Assembly (NCBI RefSeq): GCF_005889745.1
Contig: NZ_VCKZ01000012.1
Span: 1-47,596 of the forward strand
Direction: 5' to 3'
Length of the DNA: 47,596 nt
Source of the DNA: Actinomadura geliboluensis
GTDB lineage: Bacteria > Actinomycetota > Actinomycetes > Streptosporangiales > Streptosporangiaceae
A program made the position numbers and the translations under genes. Positions 32,816-40,471 of the stretch are shown here, in pieces. The notes under the pieces were generated by a model. The model did no database searches. It was given only the letters and a program-made list of their open reading frames with translations, and was not told the DNA's origin. The first letter of the stretch is position 1; each line of letters opens with the position of its first letter.

Positions 32816-34022
32816 CGAGCACGGGCCCTCCGGTGATCACGGGCACGAGCGGGGCGCGGGCGCGGCGCCGGACGCGGGGCTGCTGTCCCCCGTCCGGGCC
32901 GGGACGGCGGCGGAGGCCGCGACGAGCGACCTCGCCTACCTGACCGCGATGCTGGACGCCGAGGCGGCGCTGGCCCGCGCGCAGGCCCGCCTCGGCATCG
33001 TCCCCGCGGCGGCCGCCGAGGCGATCGCCGCGGCCGCCGACCCGGGCCGCTTCGACCTCGTCGCGATCGCCCGCCGGGCGCGCGGCTCCGGCAACCCCGT
33101 GGTGCCGCTGGTCGCCGACCTGCGCGCCCTCGCCGGGCCCGCCGGCGAGCACGTGCACAAGGGCGCCACCAGCCAGGACATCGCCGACACCGGCGCGATG
33201 CTCGTCGCGGCCCGGGCCCGGCGCGTCCTCCTCGCCGACCTCGACCGGGCGCTGGACGCCCTGGCCGGGCTCGCGGCGCGGTACCGCGACACCCCGATGG
33301 CGGCCCGCACCCTCGGCCGGCAGGCGCTGCCGACCACGTTCGGCGCCAAGGCCGCGAACTGGCTGCTGGGCTGCCTGGAGGCCCGCGAGGGGCTGGCCGC
33401 CGTGCCGCTGCCCGTGCAGCTCGGCGGCCCCGCCGGGACGCTCGACGCCTTCGGCGACCGGGCCTTCGACCTGGTCGCCGCCTACGCCGCGGAGACCGGG
33501 CTCGCGTGCCCGGCGCTGCCGTGGCACACCCGCCGGGTGCCGGTCGCCGGGCTCGCGTCGGCGCTGGCGGTCGCCGCGGGCGCCCTCGGCAAGATCGCCA
33601 CCGACGTGTGGCTGCTGTCGCAGAGCGAGGTCGGCGAGGCCGCCGAGGCGGCGGGCGCCGGGCGGGGCGGCTCGTCCTCGATGCCGCACAAGCGCAACCC
33701 CGCGCTGTCGGCCCTGGTCCGCTCGGCCGCGCTGCAGGTGCCGGCGCAGGCGCAGGTCGTCCTCGCCGCGCAGGCCGCGCCGCACGAGCGGCCGGCGGGG
33801 GAGTGGCACGCCGAGTGGCAGCCGCTGCGCGAGTGCCTGCGCCTGACCGGCGGCGCCGCCGAGACCGCCGCCGAACTGCTGGACGGCCTGGAGGTGTCCC
33901 CCGAGCGGATGCGCGCCGGCCTGGACGACCTGATCGGCGTGCTCGGCCGCGACCCCGGCACCGGGAACGCCGCCGCGCTCGTCGGCCGGGCCCTCGACGC
34001 CTACCGGAGGAGCCGCCCGTGA
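32805..34022 (+). CDS. pcaB: 3-carboxy-cis,cis-muconate cycloisomerase
   Basis: A 405-residue member of the fumarase/aspartase superfamily that cyclises 3-carboxymuconate to gamma-carboxymuconolactone. HVHKGATSQDIADT (near 120) and the mobile loop GSSSMPHKRNP (near 287) are diagnostic. About 45 residues shorter than proteobacterial PcaB at the C-terminus, as is common in actinobacteria. The start appears to be a TTG at 32805 inside the end of pcaG, with AAGGGGAAGGGG some 14 bases before it; no better in-frame start is close. GTGA couples it to pcaD. Confidence 0.9.
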   Translation: MPSDEHGPSGDHGHERGAGAAPDAGLLSPVRAGTAAEAATSDLAYLTAMLDAEAALARAQARLGIVPAAAAEAIAAAADPGRFDLVAIARRARGSGNPVVPLVADLRALAGPAGEHVHKGATSQDIADTGAMLVAARARRVLLADLDRALDALAGLAARYRDTPMAARTLGRQALPTTFGAKAANWLLGCLEAREGLAAVPLPVQLGGPAGTLDAFGDRAFDLVAAYAAETGLACPALPWHTRRVPVAGLASALAVAAGALGKIATDVWLLSQSEVGEAAEAAGAGRGGSSSMPHKRNPALSALVRSAALQVPAQAQVVLAAQAAPHERPAGEWHAEWQPLRECLRLTGGAAETAAELLDGLEVSPERMRAGLDDLIGVLGRDPGTGNAAALVGRALDAYRRSRP

Positions 34023-34789
34023 ACGTCCCCCAGTACCGCCTGGACGGCCCGGAGGACGCGCCGCTCGTCGTCCTCGGCCCGTCCCTCGGCACCACCATGG
34101 ACCTGTGGCTCCCGCAGCTGCCGGCGCTCACCCGCGCCTGGCGGGTGCTGCGCTACGACCTGCCCGGCCACGGCGGCGCCCCCGTCCCGGACGGCCCGTT
34201 CACCGTCGACGACCTGGCCGGCGGGGTCCTGTCCCTCCTGGACGCGCTCGGCGCCGACCGGGCCGCGTACGCCGGGGTGTCGCTGGGCGGCGCGGTCGGC
34301 ACCGCGCTCGCGCTGCGCGCCCCCGGCCGCGTCGCGAGCCTGGTCCTGTGCTGCACGTCCCCGCGCTTCGGCGAGCCGGGACCGTGGCGGGAGCGGGCCG
34401 CGCTCGTCCGCCGCGACGGGGTCGGCCCCGTGGCCGACTCGGCGGCCGGCCGCTGGTTCACCCCCGGCTTCACCGGCGCGGAGCCCTACGTGGCGATGCT
34501 CCGCGCGACCGACCCCGAGGGCTACGCCGCCTGCTGCGACGCCCTCGCCGGGTTCGACGCCACGGCGCGGCTCGGCGCGGTCTCCGCGCCGACCCTGGTG
34601 ATCGCGGGCGCGCAGGACGGCCCCACCCCGCCCGCCGGCCACGCCGACCGGCTGGCCGCGGGCATCCCCGGCGCCCGGCTCGCCGTCGTGGAGGGCGCCG
34701 GCCACCTGGCGAACGTCGAACGCCCGGCCGCGGTCACCGAGGAGATCACCGCGCACCTGGAGCGCACATGGAAGGGAAACGAAGGATGA
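34019..34789 (+). CDS. pcaD: 3-oxoadipate enol-lactonase
   Basis: A 256-residue alpha/beta hydrolase that opens 3-oxoadipate enol-lactone to 3-oxoadipate. The nucleophile Ser is in AGVSLGGAVG (near 89), the Asp in AGAQDGPTPP and the His in GAGHLANVERP. GGAGGAGCC precedes the GTG start, which overlaps the pcaB stop as GTGA. In many actinobacteria this enzyme is fused to PcaC as PcaL; here the genes are separate but joined by an ATGA overlap. Confidence 0.92.
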   Translation: MNVPQYRLDGPEDAPLVVLGPSLGTTMDLWLPQLPALTRAWRVLRYDLPGHGGAPVPDGPFTVDDLAGGVLSLLDALGADRAAYAGVSLGGAVGTALALRAPGRVASLVLCCTSPRFGEPGPWRERAALVRRDGVGPVADSAAGRWFTPGFTGAEPYVAMLRATDPEGYAACCDALAGFDATARLGAVSAPTLVIAGAQDGPTPPAGHADRLAAGIPGARLAVVEGAGHLANVERPAAVTEEITAHLERTWKGNEG

Positions 34790-35178
34790 GCGCGGAGCGG
34801 ATGACCGACGAGGACCGGCACGCGCAGGGCATGCGGACGCGCCGCGAGGTGCTCGGGGACGCGCACGTCGACCGCGCCGAGGCCCGCAAGAACGCCTTCA
34901 CCGCCGACTTCCAGGACATGATCACCCGCTATGCCTGGGGGGAGATCTGGAGCCGCCCCGGCCTGGACCGCAAGACCCGCAGCTGCATCACGCTCACCGC
35001 CATGGTCGCCGGCGGCCATCTGGACGAGCTGGCCATGCACGTCCGCGCCGCCGTCCGCAACGGGCTGACGCCCGAGGAGATCAAAGAGGTGCTCCTGCAG
35101 ACGGCGATCTATTGTGGGGTACCGGCGGCGAACTCGGCCTTCGCCGTCGCCCAGCGGGTCCTCGACGAAGGGGAGTGA
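34786..35178 (+). CDS. pcaC: 4-carboxymuconolactone decarboxylase
   Basis: A 130-residue AhpD-like decarboxylase producing 3-oxoadipate enol-lactone. RREVLGDAHVDRAEARKNAFTADFQDMITRYAWGEIWSRPGLDRKTRS is the classic PcaC sequence, followed by LDELAMHVRAAVRNGLTPEEIKEVLLQTAIYCGVPAAN. ATGA overlap with pcaD and GAAGG before the start show coupling. The order D then C matches the domain order that would make a fusion in reverse of the PcaL arrangement, so these are truly separate genes. Confidence 0.93.
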   Translation: MSAERMTDEDRHAQGMRTRREVLGDAHVDRAEARKNAFTADFQDMITRYAWGEIWSRPGLDRKTRSCITLTAMVAGGHLDELAMHVRAAVRNGLTPEEIKEVLLQTAIYCGVPAANSAFAVAQRVLDEGE

Positions 35179-35231
35179 CGGGCGGGTTCCGGGCGGCCGG
35201 CCCGGGGAGCGGGCCGCGCGGGAGGTGGCAG

Positions 35232-36044
35232 GTGGCGGGGGACGGCGCGGAGCGCGCGCGGCCGGTGAGCGTGGCCGGCAAGGTGATGGCGATCCTGAAC
35301 GCCTTCGCCCAGGGCGGCGTCCGGCTCAACCTGAGCGAGATCTGCCGCCGCTCCGGGCTGCCGCTCGCGACCGGGCACCGGCTCGTGGGGGAGCTGGTCG
35401 GCGGCGGGTTCCTGGAGCGGGTCCCGGACGGGACGTACCGCATCGGCACCCGGTTGTGGCGCATCGGCAGCCAGGCCCCGGCCGTCACGGGGCTGCGCGA
35501 GCTGGCGCTGCCGCACATGGAGGACCTGTACGAGGCCACCCACGACAACGTGCAGCTCGGCGTGCTCCGCGACGACCGCGTGCTGATCGTCGAGCGGCTG
35601 CGCGGGACCCGCTCGGTGCCGGTGGTCACGCAGGTCGGCGCGATGCTGCCGCTGCACACCACGGGCGTGGGCAAGGTGCTGCTGGCCTACGCGCCGCCGG
35701 AGGTCCGGGAGAAGGTCCTCGCCGGGGAGCTGGCCCGGCACGCGGCGCGGTCCATCACCGCCGCCGACGACCTGCGGCGCGCCCTGGAGCAGGTCCGCCG
35801 CTCCGGCTACGCGCTCACCCGGGACGAGATGACGCTCGGCGCCTCGTCGGTCGGCGCGCCGGTGCGGGACGCGGCGGGCGCGGTGGTGGCGGCGCTGTCG
35901 CTGGTGTCGGCCACGCGCAGCGCCGACCTGCGGCGGCTGCTGCCGCCGCTGACGACGGCGGCGCGGGCCCTGTCCCGGGATGTGGCCGCGCACTGGGGCG
36001 GCGATCCCGACCTGTTTTCCGTTGAGCGGAAGACCGGAGCCTGA
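35232..36044 (+). CDS. IclR family transcriptional regulator of the protocatechuate cluster
   Basis: A 270-residue regulator. The winged helix is VAGKVMAILNAFAQGGVRLNLSEICRRSGLPLATGHRLVGELVGGGFLER (about 14-63), and the ligand domain includes GAMLPLHTTGVGKVLLAYAP and GYALTRDEMTLGASSVGAPV. IclR proteins named PcaR/PobR control such genes elsewhere. GTG 35232 follows GGGAGG by six bases; a GTG at 35175 overlapping the pcaC stop would add 19 residues. The gene's own 3' end carries an operator copy at 36015-36033, before pobA. Confidence 0.9.
   Translation: MAGDGAERARPVSVAGKVMAILNAFAQGGVRLNLSEICRRSGLPLATGHRLVGELVGGGFLERVPDGTYRIGTRLWRIGSQAPAVTGLRELALPHMEDLYEATHDNVQLGVLRDDRVLIVERLRGTRSVPVVTQVGAMLPLHTTGVGKVLLAYAPPEVREKVLAGELARHAARSITAADDLRRALEQVRRSGYALTRDEMTLGASSVGAPVRDAAGAVVAALSLVSATRSADLRRLLPPLTTAARALSRDVAAHWGGDPDLFSVERKTGA
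36015..36033. promoter_or_regulatory. Candidate IclR (PcaR) operator before pobA
   Basis: TTTTCC-gttgagc-GGAAGA lies inside the last codons of the IclR gene, centred 74 bases before the pobA start. It agrees with the pcaH site at TTTCC(a/g)TTG(a/g)GCGGAA. Codon constraint alone would not give this match. Confidence 0.6.
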
Positions 36045-36050
36045 ACCAGC

Positions 36051-36072
36051 GGCGATGCACGCCAGCATCGCC
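36051..36072. promoter_or_regulatory. Inverted repeat in the pobA leader
   Basis: GGCGATGC and GCATCGCC form a perfect 8-bp inverted repeat with a 6-base spacer between the IclR stop and pobA. It could be an intra-operon terminator or attenuator, or a second operator. Confidence 0.45.
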
Positions 36073-36097
36073 GGGTAACCGACGACGAGGAGGCTCG

Positions 36098-37255
36098 ATG
36101 CGTACCCAGGTCGCGATCATCGGCGGCGGCCCCGCCGGACTGCTGCTGTCGCACCTGCTCCATCTGCGGGGGATCGAGTCCGTGGTGCTGGAGAGCCGGG
36201 ACCGCGACTACGTGGAGCACCGGCAGCGCGCCGGGATGCTGGAGCAGGGCACGACGGACGTGCTGCGCGAGACCGGCGTCGGCGACCGGCTCGACCGGGA
36301 GGGGCTCGTCCACCACGGGCTGGAGCTGCGGTTCGGCGGCGCCGGGCACCGCGTCCCGCTGACCGACCTCACCGGCCGGACGGTCACCGTCTACGCGCAG
36401 ACCGAGATCGTCAAGGACCTGGTGGCCCGGCGGCTGGCGGACGGCGGCGACGTGCGGTTCGAGACCGAGGTCGTGGGCCTGGACGCGTCCGCGCCGAGCG
36501 TGACGTTCCGCAGCGGCGGCGAGACGCACACCCTGGACTGCGACTACATCGCGGGCTGCGACGGGTTCCACGGCGTCAGCCGCCCCGCGGTGCCGGGCCT
36601 GCGGACGTTCTCGCGCGAGTACCCGTTCGCCTGGCTCGGCATCCTCGCCGACGTCCCGCCGTCCACCGAGGAGCTGATCTACGCCAACCACGACCGCGGC
36701 TTCGCGCTGCACAGCCTGCGCTCGCCGCAGGTCAGCCGGCTGTACCTGCAGGTGAGCCCGGACGAGGACCTCGCCGCCTGGTCCGACGCCCGGATCTGGG
36801 ACGAGCTGGCGACGCGGTTCGCCACCGACGACGGCTGGAAGCTGCACGAGGGCCCGATCACCGACAAGTCGGTCACGCCGATGCGCAGCTTCGTGGCCGA
36901 GCCGCTGCGCCACGACCGGCTGTTCCTCGCCGGCGACGCCGGGCACATCGTCCCGCCGACCGGCGCGAAGGGCCTCAACCTCGCCGTCTCGGACGTGATC
37001 GTGCTGGCGCGGGCCCTGACCGAGCGGTACGCCTCGGGGTCGGAGACGCTGCTGGACGGCTACTCCGACACGTGCCTGCGGCGGGTCTGGCGGGCCGAGC
37101 ACTTCTCCTACTGGATGACGACGCTGCTGCACGTCGACCCGGCGGCGACCGACTTCGAGCGGCGGCTCCAGCGCTCCCACCTGGACTATGTGGCGTCGTC
37201 GGAGGCGGCCAAGACGTCCCTGGCGGAGAACTACACCGGCCTCCCCATCTTCTAG
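36098..37255 (+). CDS. pobA: 4-hydroxybenzoate 3-monooxygenase
   Basis: A 385-residue FAD-dependent hydroxylase making protocatechuate from 4-hydroxybenzoate with NAD(P)H and O2. GGGPAGLLLSHLL (9-21) binds FAD, CDGFHGVSR (near 160) is the DG motif, and LAGDAGHIVPPTGAKGLNLA (near 277) is the GD motif. RQRAGMLEQGTTDVLRETG matches PobA closely. Length is normal (about 390). GAGGAGG precedes the ATG. It feeds the pca operon just upstream and shares its predicted operator. Confidence 0.95.
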   Translation: MRTQVAIIGGGPAGLLLSHLLHLRGIESVVLESRDRDYVEHRQRAGMLEQGTTDVLRETGVGDRLDREGLVHHGLELRFGGAGHRVPLTDLTGRTVTVYAQTEIVKDLVARRLADGGDVRFETEVVGLDASAPSVTFRSGGETHTLDCDYIAGCDGFHGVSRPAVPGLRTFSREYPFAWLGILADVPPSTEELIYANHDRGFALHSLRSPQVSRLYLQVSPDEDLAAWSDARIWDELATRFATDDGWKLHEGPITDKSVTPMRSFVAEPLRHDRLFLAGDAGHIVPPTGAKGLNLAVSDVIVLARALTERYASGSETLLDGYSDTCLRRVWRAEHFSYWMTTLLHVDPAATDFERRLQRSHLDYVASSEAAKTSLAENYTGLPIF

Positions 37256-37269
37256 GGGCGGGCCGCCCC
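37255..37269. terminator. GC hairpin after pobA
   Basis: GGGGC-GGGCC-GCCCC begins at the last base of the pobA stop codon. A 5-bp stem with a 5-base loop (or longer with a tight loop) makes a plausible terminator. Confidence 0.4.
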
Positions 37270-37302
37270 CTTCGACGGAACCGTCCGGCGCCCTGGCGCG
37301 CA

Positions 37303-37318
37303 GTGAGATGCACATCAC
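37303..37318. promoter_or_regulatory. CRP-like inverted repeat upstream of the MMPL gene
   Basis: GTGA-N8-TCAC, with an inner GATG-CA-CATC, lies about 105 bases before the MMPL start. Spacing is two bases wider than a standard CRP site, so the match is weak. It shares GTGATGTG (other strand) with the site at 19890-19905. Confidence 0.25.
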
Positions 37319-37378
37319 GCGAATTGGCAGTGCCTGAAATTTTGCCGCCTGGGCAAGTTCGGTTTAGCGTGGACGGGT

Positions 37379-37397
37379 CGCGGACGAGCCGTCCGCG
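37379..37397 (+). promoter_or_regulatory. 5' leader hairpin of the MMPL gene
   Basis: CGCGGACG-agc-CGTCCGCG is a perfect 8-bp stem with a 3-base loop, followed by TTT, ending 24 bases before the start codon. A likely promoter (TTGCCG at 37342, TAGCGT at 37365, 17-base spacer) would start the mRNA almost at this stem, which may stabilise the transcript or affect translation. Confidence 0.4.
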
Positions 37398-37421
37398 TTT
37401 CGCGACCGTCTGGGGGATGAC

Positions 37422-39629
37422 TTGGCCACGCTGCTGTACCGGCTGGGCCGGTTCTCGTTCCGCCGGCGCGGCCTCGTGGTGCTGCTGTGGGCGGCGCTCC
37501 TCGTCCTCGCCGGCGTGGGCGCCGCCGCGCTGAAGGGACCGACGTCCAACGACTTCTCGATCCCCGGCACCGAGTCGCAGCAGGCGATCGACCTGCTCGA
37601 GAGGAAGATGCCGCAGGCGTCCGCGGACGGGGCCACCGCCCGGGTCGTCTTCGCCGCGCCCGCCGGGTCGACGGTCACCGAGCCGTCCGGCAAGGCCGCC
37701 GTCGAGCAGGTCGTCGGCCGGCTGAAGACCGCCCCGCAGGTCGCCTCCGTGGTCGACCCGTACCAGGCCGGGGCCGTGTCGAAGGACGGCCGGATCGCCT
37801 ACGCGCAGGTCACCTACAAGGTGTCGCCGATCGAGGTGACCGACGGGGCGCGGGACGCGCTCGCCGCGGCCGCCGGCCCCGGCCGCGCCGCCGGGCTCCA
37901 GGTCGAGATGGGCGGCACCGCCACCGAGGGCATGCCCGCGCAGAGCGCCGCCGAGGTGATCGGCGTCGCGGTCGCCGCGGTCGTGCTGGTCATCACGTTC
38001 GGCTCGCTGGTCGCCGCCGGGCTGCCGCTGCTGAACGCGCTCCTCGGCGTCGGCATCGCGATGGCGGCGATCACCGCGGCCACCGGGCTGTTCGAGATGA
38101 GCTCCATGACCTCGACGCTCGCGCTGATGCTCGGCCTCGCGGTCGCCATCGACTACGCCCTGTTCATCGTCTCCCGCTACCGGCACGAGGTGGAGGAGGG
38201 GCGGTCCGGGGAGGAGGCCGCCGGCCGGGCCGTCGGCACCGCCGGATCCGCGGTCGTGTTCGCCGGCCTGACCGTCGTCATCGCCCTCGCCGGGCTCGCC
38301 GTCGTCGGCATCCCGCTGCTCACCGAGATGGGCCTCGCCGCCGCGTTCGCCGTGGTCGTCGCCGTCCTCATCGCGCTCAGCCTGCTGCCCGCGCTGCTCG
38401 GGCTCGCCGGCCGCCGGGTGCTCGGCGGCCGGCTCCCCGGCCTGCGCGGCGGCCGCCACGCCCACCGCTCCGGGCGGGGCCGCGCGCCCGCGGGTGAGCG
38501 GTGGGCGCGGTTCGTCGTCCGCCGCCCGCTGCCGGTGCTGCTCGCCGCCGTCGCCGGCCTCGGCGTCATCGCCGCGCCCGCCCTGGACCTGCGGCTCGGG
38601 CTGCCCGGCGACGAGGTCTCCGCGCCCGACACCACCCAGCGCAAGGCCTACGACCTGATCGCCGACGGCTTCGGCCCCGGCTCCAACGGCCCGCTGATGG
38701 TCGTCGTGCAGGAGGACGCGGGCCGGGCGCAGGCCGCCGCGCAGCGGTTCGCCGGGGAGGTCGGCCGCATGGCGGACGTCGCCGCGGTGACCCCGCCGGT
38801 CGCGAACGCGGCCGGGGACACCGCCGTGCTCAGCGTGGTGCCCAAGAGCGGGCCCAGCACCGCGCGGACCGAGGAGCTCGTCGCCGACATCCGCGACGGC
38901 GGCGAGGCCGCCGGCGTCCGGGCCATGGTGACCGGGCAGACCGCGATGGCGATCGACGTGTCCGCCAAGCTCGGCCAGGCGCTCGCGCCCTACCTCGCCG
39001 TCGTCGTCGGCCTCGCGTTCATCCTGCTGCTCCTGGTGTTCCGGTCGCTGCTCGTGCCGCTGAAGGCGACGCTGGGGTTCCTCCTCACCGTCGCCGCCAC
39101 CTTCGGCGCGGTCGTCGCCGTGTTCCAGTGGGGCTGGCTCGCCGGCCTGCTCGGCGTCGCCGAGACCGGCCCCATCATGAGCATGATGCCGATCTTCCTG
39201 ATCGGGGTGGTGTTCGGCCTCGCCATGGACTACCAGGTCTTCCTCGTCACCCGGATGCGCGAGGAGCACGTGCACGGCGCCGCGCCCACCGAGGCCGTCG
39301 TCACCGGGTTCCGGCACGGCGCCCGCGTCGTCGGCGCCGCCGCCGTCATCATGATCGCGGTGTTCGCCGGGTTCGTCGCCTCCTCCGAATCGATGATCAA
39401 GATGATGGGGTTCGCGCTCGCGGCCGGCGTCGCCTTCGACGCCTTCGTGGTCCGCATGACGCTCGTCCCCGCGGTGATGGCGCTGTCCGGCCGCGCCGCC
39501 TGGTGGCTGCCCCGCCGGCTCGCGCGTGCCCTGCCCAACGTGGACGTCGAAGGTGAGAGGCTTCGGCATCTGCTCGACGAGCCCGGCGAGCGCCCCCGCG
39601 AGCGGGAACCCGCGGCCTCGCGGAGCTGA
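37422..39629 (+). CDS. MMPL family RND transporter
   Basis: A 735-residue membrane protein with two repeated halves, each one membrane helix, a periplasmic-type domain and five further helices. The paired Asp-Tyr residues in the fourth helix of each half, AIDYALFIVSRYRHE (Asp244) and AMDYQVFLVTRMREEH (Asp603), are the proton-relay signature of MmpL-type lipid exporters. The TTG start is preceded by GGGGGAT. It lies 32 bases upstream of a PAP2 protein on the same strand, so envelope lipid handling is suggested. The cargo is unknown. Confidence 0.92.
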   Translation: MATLLYRLGRFSFRRRGLVVLLWAALLVLAGVGAAALKGPTSNDFSIPGTESQQAIDLLERKMPQASADGATARVVFAAPAGSTVTEPSGKAAVEQVVGRLKTAPQVASVVDPYQAGAVSKDGRIAYAQVTYKVSPIEVTDGARDALAAAAGPGRAAGLQVEMGGTATEGMPAQSAAEVIGVAVAAVVLVITFGSLVAAGLPLLNALLGVGIAMAAITAATGLFEMSSMTSTLALMLGLAVAIDYALFIVSRYRHEVEEGRSGEEAAGRAVGTAGSAVVFAGLTVVIALAGLAVVGIPLLTEMGLAAAFAVVVAVLIALSLLPALLGLAGRRVLGGRLPGLRGGRHAHRSGRGRAPAGERWARFVVRRPLPVLLAAVAGLGVIAAPALDLRLGLPGDEVSAPDTTQRKAYDLIADGFGPGSNGPLMVVVQEDAGRAQAAAQRFAGEVGRMADVAAVTPPVANAAGDTAVLSVVPKSGPSTARTEELVADIRDGGEAAGVRAMVTGQTAMAIDVSAKLGQALAPYLAVVVGLAFILLLLVFRSLLVPLKATLGFLLTVAATFGAVVAVFQWGWLAGLLGVAETGPIMSMMPIFLIGVVFGLAMDYQVFLVTRMREEHVHGAAPTEAVVTGFRHGARVVGAAAVIMIAVFAGFVASSESMIKMMGFALAAGVAFDAFVVRMTLVPAVMALSGRAAWWLPRRLARALPNVDVEGERLRHLLDEPGERPREREPAASRS

Positions 39630-39661
39630 GCCGGCCCGTCCCCCCACAGAAGGACAGCGAT

Positions 39662-40471
39662 GTGAGCCTCCTCGACCGACCCGCCCGGCCGGCCGGCGCC
39701 CTCGCGCGGCTGCGCCGGCCGGGACGCCGGAACGCGCCCGCCGCGGGACGGCCAGGCCGTGAGCGCCCCGGCGGGCGGCCCCACGCCGTCCGCGAGCTGG
39801 TCCTGATCGTGGTGCTGTTCACGGTCTACAAGCTCGGCCGGCTGCTGGCGAGCGGGCGGGTCGGGGAGGCGTTCGCCAACGCCCGCGACGTGTGGCACCT
39901 GGAGCGCCTGCTGCGCCTGCCCAGCGAGACCGGCGTCCAGGACGGCCTGCTGAACAGCCAGCTCCTCGTGCACGCGGCCAACTGCTACTACGCCTACGTG
40001 CACTTCCCGGCGGCGATCGCCTTCCTGCTCTGGATCTACCTGCGGCGGCCCGCCCACTACCGGTGGGTCCGCCGGGTCATGGTCGCGCTGACCGGCGTCG
40101 CGCTCGTCCTGCACCTGCTCGTCCCGCTGGCCCCGCCGCGGATGCTGCCCGCCACCGGGCTCATCGACACCGCGGCGCGGTTCGGCCCGGCCGTGTACGG
40201 GCCGCCGCAGACCGACACCGTCGCCAACCAGTACGCGGCCATGCCGTCCCTGCACATCGGGTGGGCCGCCGTCATCGCGCTCGGCCTCATCGTCACGTCC
40301 CGGACGCGCTGGCGCTGGCTGTGGCTCCTGCACCCCGCCGTGACGGTCGCGGTCGTGGTCGGCACCGCCAACCACTACTGGCTGGACGGCATCGTGGTGC
40401 TCGCCCTGCTGGCGGTCAGCGTCCTGGTCCTGCGCCCTCCCGCCGCCGGGCGGGCCGCGGCGCCCGGCTAG
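39662..40471 (+). CDS. PAP2 superfamily membrane phosphatase/phosphotransferase
   Basis: A 269-residue membrane protein with about six helices and a cytoplasmic Arg/Pro-rich start. The PAP2 motifs are reduced: PLAPPRMLP, AAMPSLHIGWA (catalytic His region) and NHYWLDGIV (second His and Asp). This pattern resembles inositol-phosphoceramide synthase-like (AUR1) actinobacterial proteins. GAAGG precedes the GTG start. It follows the MMPL gene. Its TAG stop and that of cphA on the other strand are the same CTAG. Confidence 0.87.
   Translation: MSLLDRPARPAGALARLRRPGRRNAPAAGRPGRERPGGRPHAVRELVLIVVLFTVYKLGRLLASGRVGEAFANARDVWHLERLLRLPSETGVQDGLLNSQLLVHAANCYYAYVHFPAAIAFLLWIYLRRPAHYRWVRRVMVALTGVALVLHLLVPLAPPRMLPATGLIDTAARFGPAVYGPPQTDTVANQYAAMPSLHIGWAAVIALGLIVTSRTRWRWLWLLHPAVTVAVVVGTANHYWLDGIVVLALLAVSVLVLRPPAAGRAAAPG

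Noticed and set aside
34786..35231. Start of the IclR gene at GTG 35175 overlapping pcaC
   Set aside because: Possible, but the added 19 residues are low-complexity and the GTG at 35232 has a much better GGGAGG ribosome-binding site.
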